DNA of 64,000 nt from the NCBI GenBank assembly GCA_002471255.1, contig DKPP01000011.1, positions 2,922 through 66,921 of the forward strand, given 5' to 3'. Below are positions 34,031 through 42,637 of the stretch, piece by piece; position 1 is the first letter of the stretch; every line of letters starts with the position of its first letter. The notes under the pieces were generated by a model. It searched no databases, was not told the origin of the DNA, and saw only the letters and a program-made list of their open reading frames with translations. This DNA is from Akkermansiaceae bacterium UBA7331 (GTDB lineage: Bacteria > Verrucomicrobiota > Verrucomicrobiia > Verrucomicrobiales > Akkermansiaceae). The translations under genes were made by a program, and so were the position numbers.

Positions 34031-34290
34031 TCACTTATGTATGTATAGAACAAGTGTTGTATTGCCTCCGTCATCTGCTAGTGTATTAATTTTAAGTGTT
34101 TTCTTATCGCCAAACGAATAATAAGAAGATAGCTTGCGAGTAGAAACCCCTGAGGTCGAGTAAGCGTCCTGTTGATTATTATCACTAGGATAGGCGACTG
34201 AGACGCCTTTGGGGTTTTGTATTGTTCGTCAAACGTGTAAAGAGTTGATCCGTATGTCAGATTTAATATTTCTCTATCGCAAAGCACCAA
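34031..34290 (-). pseudogene. Decayed paralog of the fragment upstream of hipBA, with frameshift
   Basis: The C-terminal 60 codons read GVSTRKLSSYYSFGDKKTLK then INTLADDGGNTTLVLY and stop at 34031. They match VSIRKLASYRSFNEKKILKI of the other copy. Upstream of about 34230 the coherent reading continues in a different frame (CDREILNLTYGSTLYTFDEQ), so a frameshift breaks it. The family is not recognised. With the copy at 32056-32301 it brackets hipBA. Confidence 0.55.
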
Positions 34291-34322
34291 GAAGTCTAGA
34301 GAATGGTTTGTAGATAATAGGC

Positions 34323-34460
34323 ATGGGCTATGGTGTACCTACGGAAGAGGTGAGTTACAATAAGGAATGCTATGCCTGCGCCATATCTTCGCTTGATTAC
34401 CTAATGCGATTTAAGTATCTTGGTTTTGCCCTTCTGGGAAGCGATCTTAGGCAATTGTAG
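34323..34460 (+). CDS. Possible small protein (45 aa), uncertain
   Basis: ATG at 34323, reading MGYGVPTEEVSYNKECYACA at the start and ending LLGSDLRQL before a stop at 34458. It is followed 14 bases later by a good terminator (34474-34493), which is the main reason to record it. There is no RBS and no recognised family. It may be a remnant. Confidence 0.2.
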   Translation: MGYGVPTEEVSYNKECYACAISSLDYLMRFKYLGFALLGSDLRQL

Positions 34461-34473
34461 CCTATTGAAACGT

Positions 34474-34493
34474 GCCCAGTTTGGGCTTTTTTT
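34474..34493 (+). terminator. Terminator on plus strand
   Basis: GCCCA (34474-34478) pairs with TGGGC (34482-34486), followed by seven T's. It has no obvious gene directly upstream apart from the doubtful 45-aa frame. Confidence 0.65.
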
Positions 34494-34516
34494 GTCTCGT
34501 ACCTATCAATTGTTAC

Positions 34517-35008
34517 TTATTTGCTCGATTTAATAGCATCCAATACGGTTGTGTTTTTGCCTGTTTTGTCTGGAAAGCTTAGTTCAAAGCCTACGACAAA
34601 GCTGACGGGCTTGCCTATTTTTGTTCCGTCCTCATTATAAAAAGCTAAAACGTAATAATGTGAGGGGGTGGCGCGCAAACCATCGGTGAATGTTTTTTTA
34701 TACCATGTCTTAACCTGTGACATTTGTTGAAGAACTTGTTGAAAAGCCGGACCATCGATTTTTATAGGTTCCTTATTTTTTGGCAACTGCTTTCGATGAC
34801 TCTTTTCTTCAATTTCTGCATAATTCGCCTGAGAGGCAATTTTTGAGAATTCACGTATCCAGTGTGCATTCTCTTCTTTTGAAACGGGCTGATAGATGTA
34901 CTTTGTATCGTTAGTATGAGCTGTCGTATTAGCTTCGCTTTCCAGCGCATCGGAAAGGTTCGTGGTGCAACTAATTAAGGGGAGAATAATAAATGCTAAA
35001 TATTTCAT
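34517..35008 (-). CDS. Lipoprotein of unknown function
   Basis: The N-terminus MKYLAFIILPLISCTTNLSD contains a lipobox ending at Cys14, so the 163-residue protein is likely lipid-anchored. The mature part has a helix-rich middle (KEENAHWIREFSKIASQANY) and a C-terminal beta region (SHYYVLAFYNEDGTKIG then FVVGFELSFPD), which could be a small carrier- or NTF2-like fold. No family was recognised. It is the last gene before the tRNA-Tyr region. Confidence 0.65.
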   Translation of the reverse strand: MKYLAFIILPLISCTTNLSDALESEANTTAHTNDTKYIYQPVSKEENAHWIREFSKIASQANYAEIEEKSHRKQLPKNKEPIKIDGPAFQQVLQQMSQVKTWYKKTFTDGLRATPSHYYVLAFYNEDGTKIGKPVSFVVGFELSFPDKTGKNTTVLDAIKSSK

Positions 35009-35207
35009 AAATCCGGAATCTCTCTTGATGGAAATTTCTAAAAGTTAGTATTTTAAGCGATGGCGTAGCGTATTGGTCTTTAAGCTTATGAAAAACCGCC
35101 AAAGTATTTGCAAAGCAAAAGCTACGATTACTTTCAATGTTGTATTATGTCGGGCGATTTGCAAGAAAAAAGGCTCTCCGATATAATCGGTGGATGAAGT
35201 CCGGGCA

Positions 35208-35237
35208 CAAAAAAACCACCTTGTCGGTGGTATTTTT
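35208..35237 (-). terminator. Terminator of tRNA-Tyr
   Basis: ACCACC (35215-35220) pairs with GGTGGT (35226-35231); the A-run at 35208-35214 gives the U-run of the minus-strand transcript. Confidence 0.85.
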
Positions 35238-35246
35238 TAAAAGAAG

Positions 35247-35331
35247 TGGTGGGTAGAGAAGGATTCGAACCTTCGAAAGCTATGCTAACAGATTTACAGT
35301 CTGCCCCCTTTGGCCGCTCGGGAATCTACCC
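35247..35331 (-). tRNA. tRNA-Tyr (anticodon GTA)
   Basis: The minus strand folds into a class II tRNA. The acceptor GGGTAGA pairs with TCTACCC, followed by A and an encoded CCA (35247-35249). The D-arm is CCCGAGCGGCCAAAGGGGG, the anticodon loop CTGTAAATCTG reads tyrosine, a long variable arm follows, and the T-arm is AAGGTTCGAATCCTT. It has an upstream promoter and a downstream terminator, so it is transcribed alone. Confidence 0.95.
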
Positions 35332-35350
35332 ACATATTGTGTGTGGCGGA

Positions 35351-35379
35351 ACTATAATGTATGAGCCGGATGCTTGCAA
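35351..35379 (-). promoter_or_regulatory. Promoter of tRNA-Tyr
   Basis: On the minus strand a -35 TTGCAA (35374-35379) and a -10 TATAGT (35351-35356) are separated by 17 bases. Transcription would begin about 12 bases before the mature 5' end. Confidence 0.6.
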
Positions 35380-35460
35380 GCTTTTTTTATCTATTTTTTC
35401 ATTTTTTTTATTTTGATGATTTTTTTGTCTATGGGGAAGGATGGAGATCCAAGAAGGTAG

Positions 35461-35489
35461 TTGACAAATCGGGTAATAATTAGTTTACT
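35461..35489 (+). promoter_or_regulatory. Promoter of SRP RNA
   Basis: TTGACA (35461-35466) and TTTACT (35484-35489) with a 17-base spacer. The predicted start falls on G at 35496, the first base of the SRP helix. Confidence 0.7.
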
Positions 35490-35495
35490 CGCTGT

Positions 35496-35602
35496 GCCGT
35501 CGAGAGCCCATGGAGGCATGACTAGCAAACCCCGCCAGGACCGAGAGGTAGCAACGGTAGCTTGTTCATGTTTGCCGTGTAAGCTTTCGGCGGTTTTTTT
35601 TT
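35496..35602 (+). ncRNA. ffs: Small signal recognition particle RNA (4.5S type)
   Basis: The closing helix GCCGTCGAGAGC (35496-35507) pairs with GCTTTCGGCGGT (35583-35594) through 12 positions. The Ffh-binding hairpin CCAGGACCGAGAGGTAGCAA has the conserved symmetric loop (AGG / AGCA) and a GNRA tetraloop (GAGA). A T-run ends it. This is the RNA that binds Ffh and delivers ribosomes to the membrane. An open frame from 35461 runs across it but is not coding. Confidence 0.92.
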
Positions 35603-35643
35603 GTGGTTGCGCGCTTAGTTATCTTGTTTTATTGTCGGCGTAT

Positions 35644-36435
35644 ATGGCCTTTTTAGAGTTGAAGGATGTTTGTGTGCAATTTGGAGGGGAAAAAACCGGA
35701 TTGATCGGTTTATCGCGCACTCCTGTTGTTAAAGCAGTCAATCATGTGTCTCTTTCTTTACAAAAAGGCGAAATTTTAGGGTTAGTGGGGGAATCCGGCT
35801 GTGGTAAATCGACTTTATCACGCACTATAATGCAATTGCAAAAGCCTACTTCCGGCTCGATTTGGCTGGAAGGAGTGGATTTATCGGCTTTATCTTCCAA
35901 AGAAATGCGAAAGCGTCGATTGGATTTTCAAATGGTCTTTCAGGATCCTTATGCATCTCTTAATCCAAGATTTACGGTCTATCAAACGCTTGCCGAAGCT
36001 ATTTCAACGCGTAAAAAACCAAAATCCAAAGAGGAAATGCGTCAATGGGTAATAGATTTGATGGATCAGGTGGGATTGAATCCCATGATGATGAATAAAT
36101 ATCCTCATGAGTTTTCCGGTGGTCAACGGCAGCGTGTGGCTATTGCTCGTGCTTTGGCTCCTGAGCCAAAATTGATCATTGCAGACGAACCTGTCTCGGC
36201 ATTGGATGTGTCTATCCAGTCTCAGATTTTGAATTTGCTCTCCGATTTGGTCAAGAACTTCAATTTGACGATGATTTTTATCTCCCACGATTTGGGTGTT
36301 GTGCATTATATAGCGGACCGTATCGCCATTATGCAATCAGGTAGTATTGTAGAGTATGGCGATGCGGAAGAAGTGTTTACTTCTCCGCAAAATGATTATA
36401 CCCGATCTTTGTTGGATTCGGTCGTAGAATTATAA
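35644..36435 (+). CDS. ABC transporter ATP-binding protein, OppF/DppF-like
   Basis: 263 residues from the ATG at 35644. All ATPase motifs are present: Walker A GESGCGKST (about 45-53), Q-loop FQDPYASLNP, the signature FSGGQRQR (about 158-165), Walker B LIIADEP and the switch His in FISHDLG. The closest family is the peptide/nickel transporter ATPase OppF/DppF. It is shorter than usual: the C-terminal oligopeptide-binding (oligo_HPY) extension with its cysteines is missing. No permease or binding protein is adjacent, so it is an orphan subunit. It starts right after the SRP RNA terminator. Confidence 0.86.
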   Translation: MAFLELKDVCVQFGGEKTGLIGLSRTPVVKAVNHVSLSLQKGEILGLVGESGCGKSTLSRTIMQLQKPTSGSIWLEGVDLSALSSKEMRKRRLDFQMVFQDPYASLNPRFTVYQTLAEAISTRKKPKSKEEMRQWVIDLMDQVGLNPMMMNKYPHEFSGGQRQRVAIARALAPEPKLIIADEPVSALDVSIQSQILNLLSDLVKNFNLTMIFISHDLGVVHYIADRIAIMQSGSIVEYGDAEEVFTSPQNDYTRSLLDSVVEL

Positions 36436-36439
36436 TTCT

Positions 36440-38359
36440 CTACATCCAAGTCGCATAACCGGCATCCGAAGGCATACGCCAATCTCCACGAGGGGAGAGT
36501 GAAATGGTACCTACTTTTGGGCCGTCAGGGATGCAACTGCGCTTAAATTGTTGGGTGAAGAAGCGACGAATAAATGTATCGAGGCATTTTTCGATAAGCG
36601 CACTATCATAATCACCTGCAAAAGCATGTTTGGCTAAATAAAGCAGTTTCTCTTTAGGCGCGCCGTATTTGATGAAGTGATAAAGGAAAAAATCGTGAAT
36701 TTCGTATGGCCCTAAGACATCTTCGGTTTTTTGCTCGATGTCTCCGTGGTCGGACGGTGGCAATAATTCGGGGCTTACCGGAGTGTCATTGATGTCTTGT
36801 AAGATATGAGCCAATTCTTCTGATGAGTTCTCGGCTACATGCTGGATGAGACAGCGAATAAGTGATTTAGGGATAGAGCAATTCACTGCGTACATCGACA
36901 TGTGGTCACCATTATAGGTGCTCCAGCCAAGGGCTATTTCGGAAAGGTCACCGGTGCCTATGACCATACCCCCGAGCTTGTTGGATAAATCCATGAGGAT
37001 TTGAGTCCTTTCACGAGCCTGCACATTTTCATACGTGGTCGTATGTTCGGCAGGGTCATGCCCGATATCTTTAAAGTGCATCAAGCATGCCTCTTTGATA
37101 TTGATTTCACGAAGTGAGGTGTGAAGCAATTGGCATAACTGTACGGCATTGTTATAGGTGCGACCGGTGGTGCCGAAGCCCGGCATCGTGATGGCAAGAA
37201 TGTCTGATGCCGGTCGATTCAATAGTTTAAGTGCTCGATCGCATATCAAAAGTGCCAATGTAGAGTCAAGGCCACCGGATACGCCAATCACAAGTGTTTT
37301 GGCGTTTGTATGTTCGATTCGTTTTGCTAATCCAGTTGCTTGGATGTCGATGATCTCTTGGCAACGTTCGGTTCTCGATTTGGTAGGCGGTAAAAATGGA
37401 TGTTTCGGATTATGAGCGTATCGTAAATCCGGTGATTGCGTTATGCTTTGAGGAATTTCGATGTATTGATAATCTTTCGTATCAACATAGTTATCGTTAA
37501 AAGAGCTTTCAGAAATTCGAGCGGATTTTAAACGTTCCAAATCAATATCGGCATAAATGAAGGTAGTCGTTCTGCTGAATCGTGGAGATTCGGCAGCTAA
37601 GCGACCATTTTCGGCAATGATGCTATGCCCTGCGAAAACAAAATCCATCGTTGATTCATGCACTCCGGCTGAAGAAAGGACATATGCGGCAAGACAGCGT
37701 CCGCTTTGCTGCGAGACAAGTCCGCGACGATAATTTGCCTTACCTGTCAATTCGGTGCCGGCAGACGGATTTAATATCGCGGTCGCTCCTGCGAGGCAAT
37801 GCTGTGAGCTAGGTGGTACTACGCTCCATAAATCTTCGCAGATTTCAATGGCACAACTAAGGGGTGTGCCGGATTGGTTGAGAATGAGTTTTGTGCCAAA
37901 GGGAACGTCTTGATTAAGTACCTTAATCGTTTTAGGTATGCTTGCGTCGTGTCGTGGGTTGATTGCCGAGACAAATTGGCGTTTTTCGTAAAACTCACGA
38001 TAATTCGGGAGCATCGTTTTCGGTACGATACCTAAAATTTTGCCTGCTTGTAGGACAAAGGCTGTGTTGTAAATGGCACTTTGATAAACAAAAGGTAAAC
38101 CTACTATGGCAAGAATAGGGAGTTTTTTCGTTTGCTCTAGGATGTGCTGTACTCCTTTTAGAGCTGCTTCTTGCAATGTCGGTTGAAAGAATAAGTCACC
38201 ACAGGTATAGCCGGTTACGGACAGCTCAGGGAAGACGATAACCGCTGCATCATTGGCTTGTGCTTCTTTAATGCCACTAATGATTTGTTCGACGTTATAG
38301 GCAACGTCAGCAACTTTAAGTGTGGGGACCGCTGAGGCAAGTCGATAATATCCGTACAT
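36440..38359 (-). CDS. nadE: Glutamine-dependent NAD+ synthetase
   Basis: The last step of NAD synthesis: amidation of nicotinic acid adenine dinucleotide. The N-terminal glutaminase (nitrilase-like) domain, about 1-290, has the Glu-Lys-Cys triad: FPELSVTGYTCGD, KTMLPNYREFYEKR, and CAIEICEDLW with Cys. The C-terminal synthetase domain has the PP-loop motif VIGVSGGLDSTLALL (about 358-372) and the later GTGDLSEIALGWSTYNGDH segment. 639 residues is the standard length of the fused form. Confidence 0.93.
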   Translation of the reverse strand: MYGYYRLASAVPTLKVADVAYNVEQIISGIKEAQANDAAVIVFPELSVTGYTCGDLFFQPTLQEAALKGVQHILEQTKKLPILAIVGLPFVYQSAIYNTAFVLQAGKILGIVPKTMLPNYREFYEKRQFVSAINPRHDASIPKTIKVLNQDVPFGTKLILNQSGTPLSCAIEICEDLWSVVPPSSQHCLAGATAILNPSAGTELTGKANYRRGLVSQQSGRCLAAYVLSSAGVHESTMDFVFAGHSIIAENGRLAAESPRFSRTTTFIYADIDLERLKSARISESSFNDNYVDTKDYQYIEIPQSITQSPDLRYAHNPKHPFLPPTKSRTERCQEIIDIQATGLAKRIEHTNAKTLVIGVSGGLDSTLALLICDRALKLLNRPASDILAITMPGFGTTGRTYNNAVQLCQLLHTSLREINIKEACLMHFKDIGHDPAEHTTTYENVQARERTQILMDLSNKLGGMVIGTGDLSEIALGWSTYNGDHMSMYAVNCSIPKSLIRCLIQHVAENSSEELAHILQDINDTPVSPELLPPSDHGDIEQKTEDVLGPYEIHDFFLYHFIKYGAPKEKLLYLAKHAFAGDYDSALIEKCLDTFIRRFFTQQFKRSCIPDGPKVGTISLSPRGDWRMPSDAGYATWM

Positions 38360-38429
38360 GGTGCAAAAAGAATTTTTGAAAGCTTAGATTGGCATCATTT
38401 ACTATGTAAGTCAACCACCTGAAAAAGAA

Positions 38430-38474
38430 AAAAGGGCTGTTTTCACAAAAACGTGCTACGCGTGAAAACAGCCC
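38430..38474 (-). terminator. Terminator with a perfect 13-bp stem
   Basis: GGGCTGTTTTCAC (38434-38446) pairs with GTGAAAACAGCCC (38462-38474). A-rich bases before it provide the U-run for the minus-strand gene at 38497. Confidence 0.85.
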
Positions 38475-38496
38475 AATGAATTGATACTCTTATCTG

Positions 38497-38904
38497 TTAA
38501 TACATGAGAGCGGGAGAACCCGCCAGCAATTGCTGATCGCCGTCCGTTGAGGAGATCTCAACCATAGCATAAGTCAAATCTTCTTGATTAAGGTCTGCCG
38601 ATGCTACATCGAGAAGCACTGCATCATCAATCTCATATGCTAATGTGCTGATGTCGTGTTGCGTGGTAGGATTATAGAGCATGGCACCAATGGTCAACAC
38701 CCCTACTAAAGAGGCGGCTATACCATAAATGGAATGTTTCCATGATCTTTTACGCGGGTTGACAATAACAGATTGTATGGAAGATTGTTGATCCGGTAAT
38801 TGGGCGATTCTACTCATGACTTGCTGAGTGAAATCACTACTTGGGCTAAAGCTGCTTGCTTTGCCTAATAGTAAATCCAATTCTGTTTCCTTTTGATCTG
38901 TCAT
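38497..38904 (-). CDS. Small membrane-anchored protein, unknown
   Basis: 135 residues: a polar N-terminus (1-55) with a conserved-looking helix FTQQVMSRIAQL, a single transmembrane helix at about 58-76 (SIYGIAASLVGVLTIGAMLY), and an acidic C-terminal part. The layout (cytoplasmic helical N-terminus, one helix, external tail) is reminiscent of anti-sigma factor regulators, but no zinc motif or partner sigma factor is present. I do not name a function. Confidence 0.6.
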   Translation of the reverse strand: MTDQKETELDLLLGKASSFSPSSDFTQQVMSRIAQLPDQQSSIQSVIVNPRKRSWKHSIYGIAASLVGVLTIGAMLYNPTTQHDISTLAYEIDDAVLLDVASADLNQEDLTYAMVEISSTDGDQQLLAGSPALMY

Positions 38905-38963
38905 ATTGCTTGTACTGTTATTAGTAACCCCACACGATATAAAAAGTTGCTAAAAAAGTATTG

Positions 38964-39914
38964 TCATGTGCCAATTAATCTTTTGAGATGTTTGGCAATG
39001 ATTTCATACCCCTTACGATTAGGGTGTACTCCATCTGAGATTAAAGTGGTATTTATTTTTTTGTCAGCAGTGAGAAATTCTTCTCCAAATGATATAAAAT
39101 CAGACTGATGTGATCGGGCGCAGATCTCTAATTGAGGGTTTAGAGCGGTCAATCGCTCCCATGTGGTATGATTTTCATCTATCTCTCGGGGAAGTATGCC
39201 GTGTACAATGAGTCGGGCATTGGGCTTCTTGGTTTTAATTATGCCCAGTAGATGATCCATGCCTTGAATGATGTCATCATCCGAATTTTCCGACAAATTG
39301 TTGGTGCCGATATGAATAATGATTAAGGGGTTTGATACGGTGTGATCTAATTCACCATGTTCAATGCGCCATAATGCGTTTTCAATGCGATCATATCCAT
39401 AACCTAAGTTGGATGCTCTATATGAGCTAAACAGATCATCCCAAATATCTGTTGCTACGTTTCCATTGGGATTTGCCGGATTGTCTTGTGGCTGCCCACC
39501 CCAAAAATGGGTAATGGAGTCGCCCAATAAAATGAGATCGGGTTCGTACTGTCGATGATAGTCTAAGATAGATTGATGACGTGACTGCCAATCATAAATC
39601 TGAAAATCTCGATTTTGGGTGCAAGCAATCAAAGTGGAGGGCGTGCTTTGCTCCGGCTGACTTTGATTGGTGGGGGTTTGGAAGGATTGCGTATCGCTGA
39701 TGCCCTTTTTTCCTAAGAATACTCGGGCAAGAATCATGCTACCCGATGGTGTTTCAATCGGAGCTAAGTATGCACCGGCGGTGACGAATAACTTCTTGCG
39801 TGGATAATTGATTTCATAACGAATGATGGCTCCCGATGGAAGAGAGTCGCAGGAAAGTAGCACTTTCCCATCATTTGTTTGCGTAAATTGAATGATGTGA
39901 GTTTCTTCGCTCAT
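38964..39914 (-). CDS. SGNH/GDSL hydrolase with N-terminal beta domain
   Basis: The catalytic domain (about 115-316) has all four SGNH blocks: LILLGDSITHFW (Ser, block I), NLGYGYDRIENA (Gly), IIIHIGTNNLS (Asn, block III) and SDGVHPNRKGY (Asp/His pair, block V). It is an esterase-type enzyme such as an acetylesterase for sugars. Residues 1-85 form a separate beta domain (FTQTNDGKVLLSCDSLPSGA, then LFVTAGAYLAP) that could bind carbohydrate. No signal peptide is obvious, so location is open. Confidence 0.85.
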   Translation of the reverse strand: MSEETHIIQFTQTNDGKVLLSCDSLPSGAIIRYEINYPRKKLFVTAGAYLAPIETPSGSMILARVFLGKKGISDTQSFQTPTNQSQPEQSTPSTLIACTQNRDFQIYDWQSRHQSILDYHRQYEPDLILLGDSITHFWGGQPQDNPANPNGNVATDIWDDLFSSYRASNLGYGYDRIENALWRIEHGELDHTVSNPLIIIHIGTNNLSENSDDDIIQGMDHLLGIIKTKKPNARLIVHGILPREIDENHTTWERLTALNPQLEICARSHQSDFISFGEEFLTADKKINTTLISDGVHPNRKGYEIIAKHLKRLIGT

Positions 39915-39929
39915 GATTATACAAACGAT

Positions 39930-41030
39930 TTAGGCGGAATCTCGAATGTGTTCGCGAATTTGTGTTCGTCCGACAGATTCGGGTTGTTTGCCATCTTGTT
40001 GACAATAATTAAATAAGCGCGATTGAGATGCCCCGTGTGGTGCTCCTAATCGGATGTCGGGTTCGGAGCGTAAAAGTCGTACAACGTGAAATCTACGCCA
40101 ATAAATCCAAAAGAGGATGGCAAAAATGAGAGTGGCGCCTAGACCAATGAGGGGAAATCGATATAACCAGAGTTGATCTTTAGCCTCGAAAATCAATTCT
40201 TTGATCGACTTTTCTTCTTTTTTTTCCTTTTCCTCTAAAACGATGCCAACCTGAGGAACGCCGTCGATTTCATGAATGTCTTGATGGATTTGTACCCCTT
40301 GTTGGTTGCCTTGGTGTTGGGGTAGTTGCTCTGCGATGTAAGTGCCGAGATTGGCTAGGCTTTCCAAGATCTGATCTGACGGGTTATCATAGCGAGAAGC
40401 CTTTTGCTTTAGGGTGTAAAGGAGTTTGTAAGAGCCATCAATGCCTAGTGCGCTATTCAGTTGCGGGTCTAGAGCCAATTGAGTGGCATTAATATTATCC
40501 AAATGGATGTGCAAAAGGGCGGACGTCTCGCCATTTTGGAAGATTTGTCTTGCCAAAGCGGGGGCATTGATGCTTGGCGGCATATCTTGATTTTTTGCAA
40601 AGATACTGACGTATAGAGAAATACCGTATTTCTCTTTGACCAATTTGATCATCTCGATGATGTCATTGCTTTGGATTTCGTCAAGCAGGCTTTGCGGATC
40701 CGATAAGCCATTGACCGGACGTATATATCCCGGGAGAAAATGGGGATTGACCTTATCGAAATCTTCAGGAATCGGATTAACCGCCATGATGTCGTTGCCT
40801 GCCATAATGATGGGCTCGGGCGTTTCGTCTTCGGCATTATTGGGTTTTTCCGGTAGGAGGATGGCGGTTTTTTCCCACCATGTGCCTTTCATGTTAGCCT
40901 CTTTATCTTTGTCGTCCCAAGTAGGAAAGGGGAGTTCTTCCCCAATGTCTTGGCTTGTCGTACCATAACTGTTAAAAGCCAAGATGAACGATGCAATCAG
41001 AGTGAGAAGTCGGTATGGAAGATGGCTCAT
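39930..41030 (-). CDS. Membrane-anchored TPM-domain protein
   Basis: The signal peptide MSHLPYRLLTLIASFILAFN is followed by a large external domain. Residues about 105-235 (LLDEIQSNDIIEMIKLVKEK then ISLYVSIFAKN) match the TPM/TPM_phosphatase fold linked to photosystem and membrane maintenance. After an acidic stretch, one transmembrane helix lies at about 290-310 (FPLIGLGATLIFAILFWIYW) with a cytoplasmic basic tail. 366 residues. Its ATG overlaps the stop of the upstream TPM-type gene, giving tight coupling. The function of the pair is not established. Confidence 0.7.
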   Translation of the reverse strand: MSHLPYRLLTLIASFILAFNSYGTTSQDIGEELPFPTWDDKDKEANMKGTWWEKTAILLPEKPNNAEDETPEPIIMAGNDIMAVNPIPEDFDKVNPHFLPGYIRPVNGLSDPQSLLDEIQSNDIIEMIKLVKEKYGISLYVSIFAKNQDMPPSINAPALARQIFQNGETSALLHIHLDNINATQLALDPQLNSALGIDGSYKLLYTLKQKASRYDNPSDQILESLANLGTYIAEQLPQHQGNQQGVQIHQDIHEIDGVPQVGIVLEEKEKKEEKSIKELIFEAKDQLWLYRFPLIGLGATLIFAILFWIYWRRFHVVRLLRSEPDIRLGAPHGASQSRLFNYCQQDGKQPESVGRTQIREHIRDSA

Positions 41031-41647
41031 TGTTCTGCTTTGTTTGTTTGTGCAGGAAGGTCAGGCAGAAGACCTTGTGTATGTTTACTCTTGATTTTCA
41101 AACGAGCGGCTCTGGCTACGAGGCTGGTTGCATGCTTCATGATCGTAGCAGTAGCTTGTACTAATAAACTTTCTCGAAGAGGGATTTTAGCTTTTCTGAT
41201 AGCCGAGTTTAAATAATCCCCTTGTAGATATGGGTCGAGCTGATATCCCCACATAAAGCAGGCATTATCTGTGCGTACATCAATCACCAAAATTAAGAGC
41301 CATTGGGGATTTACCGGATCTTTTCGATTCGGGAATCCGGCTTCATCGGCTTGGATGTGATTCATCAACCAAAAATTATGCTGCACTAAACCAAATGGTT
41401 CTCGAATATTTGGGAAATAGACGGCAAGCATCACCGGAGGGATCTTTTTTTCCAGTCGCTCAAGAATCGCATTTAGTTTAACGCGGTCTTGTTGTCTGAG
41501 TGCTCCGGCATGGTCGCAAATGCGACGAAAGGATATGGAATGCTGCCCATAACGTTCGTCCATTTGGGCAAGCGAAAACCCACAGTGCGGACACGTTTCT
41601 TCCGCACCTCGGGAAAAGTTCTGTAAACACTTTGGGCAAGAGGGCAC
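41027..41647 (-). CDS. Zinc-ribbon plus TPM-like protein
   Basis: 206 residues with a GTG start at 41647. The N-terminus is a zinc ribbon (MPSCPKCLQNFSRGAEETCP then HCG; two C-x2-C pairs). From about residue 45 it carries a TPM-like segment (LNAILERLEKKIPPVMLAVY). It is probably cytoplasmic and partners the membrane TPM protein encoded directly downstream with an ATGA overlap. No known phosphatase active site can be identified. Confidence 0.65.
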   Translation of the reverse strand: MPSCPKCLQNFSRGAEETCPHCGFSLAQMDERYGQHSISFRRICDHAGALRQQDRVKLNAILERLEKKIPPVMLAVYFPNIREPFGLVQHNFWLMNHIQADEAGFPNRKDPVNPQWLLILVIDVRTDNACFMWGYQLDPYLQGDYLNSAIRKAKIPLRESLLVQATATIMKHATSLVARAARLKIKSKHTQGLLPDLPAQTNKAEQ

Positions 41648-41713
41648 GCCCCCTATTCTATGCAGGAAAAGGGGGCGCGAAAAGATTAAATATCTAATGA
41701 AGCGAAATATGTC

Positions 41714-42487
41714 TTAATCTTCGAGATTTTCTTTGCTCACTTCATAGACGGCTGCGCATCGAGGGCAGGTGATTTTGATGGAATCGTCGCCTTGCAATAA
41801 GTCTTCCTTATTCTTATGCAATGTTTTAAGAGTCGGTAAAATGCGATCTAAGGTGCATCCGCAGTTAAATGCAAATTTACGGGTTTCCAAGATGCGAGTA
41901 TTTTCCATTTCTTCGATTTTACCTACCATTTCAGGGGTAAGTGACTCCAACCATTCCAAATCTGCGTCAGGTTGAGCTGTGATGAGGCAAAAACACTCAT
42001 CAGGTAACTCGAAACAGCGACCTGGACGTTGTTCGCTATGGTTATAGAAATCTTCTACCCATTGTGCAGGAGTTTCGCCATGGATGCGTACTACGGAGTT
42101 GCGAGGCTCGGCACCATCGCGAAGCAAGGTGGAATACATGGTGTTGTATTCGGGAGCTTTCACATCATCGGTAAAGATGCGACCCACTACCGACTCGGTC
42201 AGCGATGAACCTGTAACGAAAATATTCGCTAATACCGGATCTTTTATGTTGATCGTCCATGCATGTTGTTCCGCCCATGGGCGTGACACCAAATAAAGGG
42301 TGAAATAGGCTAACAAATCACGCAACATCGTATCATACGGATCTTCGTTCTTCAGACCATGTTGCATCAGGTGTAGGTAGTAGTCGGTAAAAATCGGGGC
42401 GAATTTGGCTCGGAGCATCAGACAATTGCGTTGTCTAACGAAGATGGACTCCACTTTAACAAATTCTTCTACAAATTCTTCACTCAT
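41714..42487 (-). CDS. hslO: Hsp33-like redox-regulated chaperone
   Basis: About 257 residues from the ATG at 42487. The C-terminus has the four zinc cysteines of Hsp33: NCGCTLDRIL and, about 30 residues later, CPRCAAVYEVS. When oxidised, these form disulfides that activate the chaperone. The N-terminal part (about 1-200) corresponds to the Hsp33 core but is divergent; the family call rests mainly on the C-terminal motif and its spacing. A longer start at 42538 adds residues with no family match. Cytoplasmic. Confidence 0.72.
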   Translation of the reverse strand: MSEEFVEEFVKVESIFVRQRNCLMLRAKFAPIFTDYYLHLMQHGLKNEDPYDTMLRDLLAYFTLYLVSRPWAEQHAWTINIKDPVLANIFVTGSSLTESVVGRIFTDDVKAPEYNTMYSTLLRDGAEPRNSVVRIHGETPAQWVEDFYNHSEQRPGRCFELPDECFCLITAQPDADLEWLESLTPEMVGKIEEMENTRILETRKFAFNCGCTLDRILPTLKTLHKNKEDLLQGDDSIKITCPRCAAVYEVSKENLED

Positions 42488-42637
42488 ACGATTACATTGA
42501 CTTAATTTTGCGGATAAGACAATCTTTAGGCATGTCACTGTTCAATGTTCGGTGATTTTTTTATTTTGATAGGTAAGAATGGGATGGAGACGGAATCAAT
42601 GCTTTACCAAATCGCCCCGTATTTCTATTATTCATTT

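Noticed and set aside
35461..35643. In-frame N-terminal extension of the OppF-like ATPase
   Set aside because: This stretch is the SRP RNA and its promoter; the ATPase family starts at 35644.
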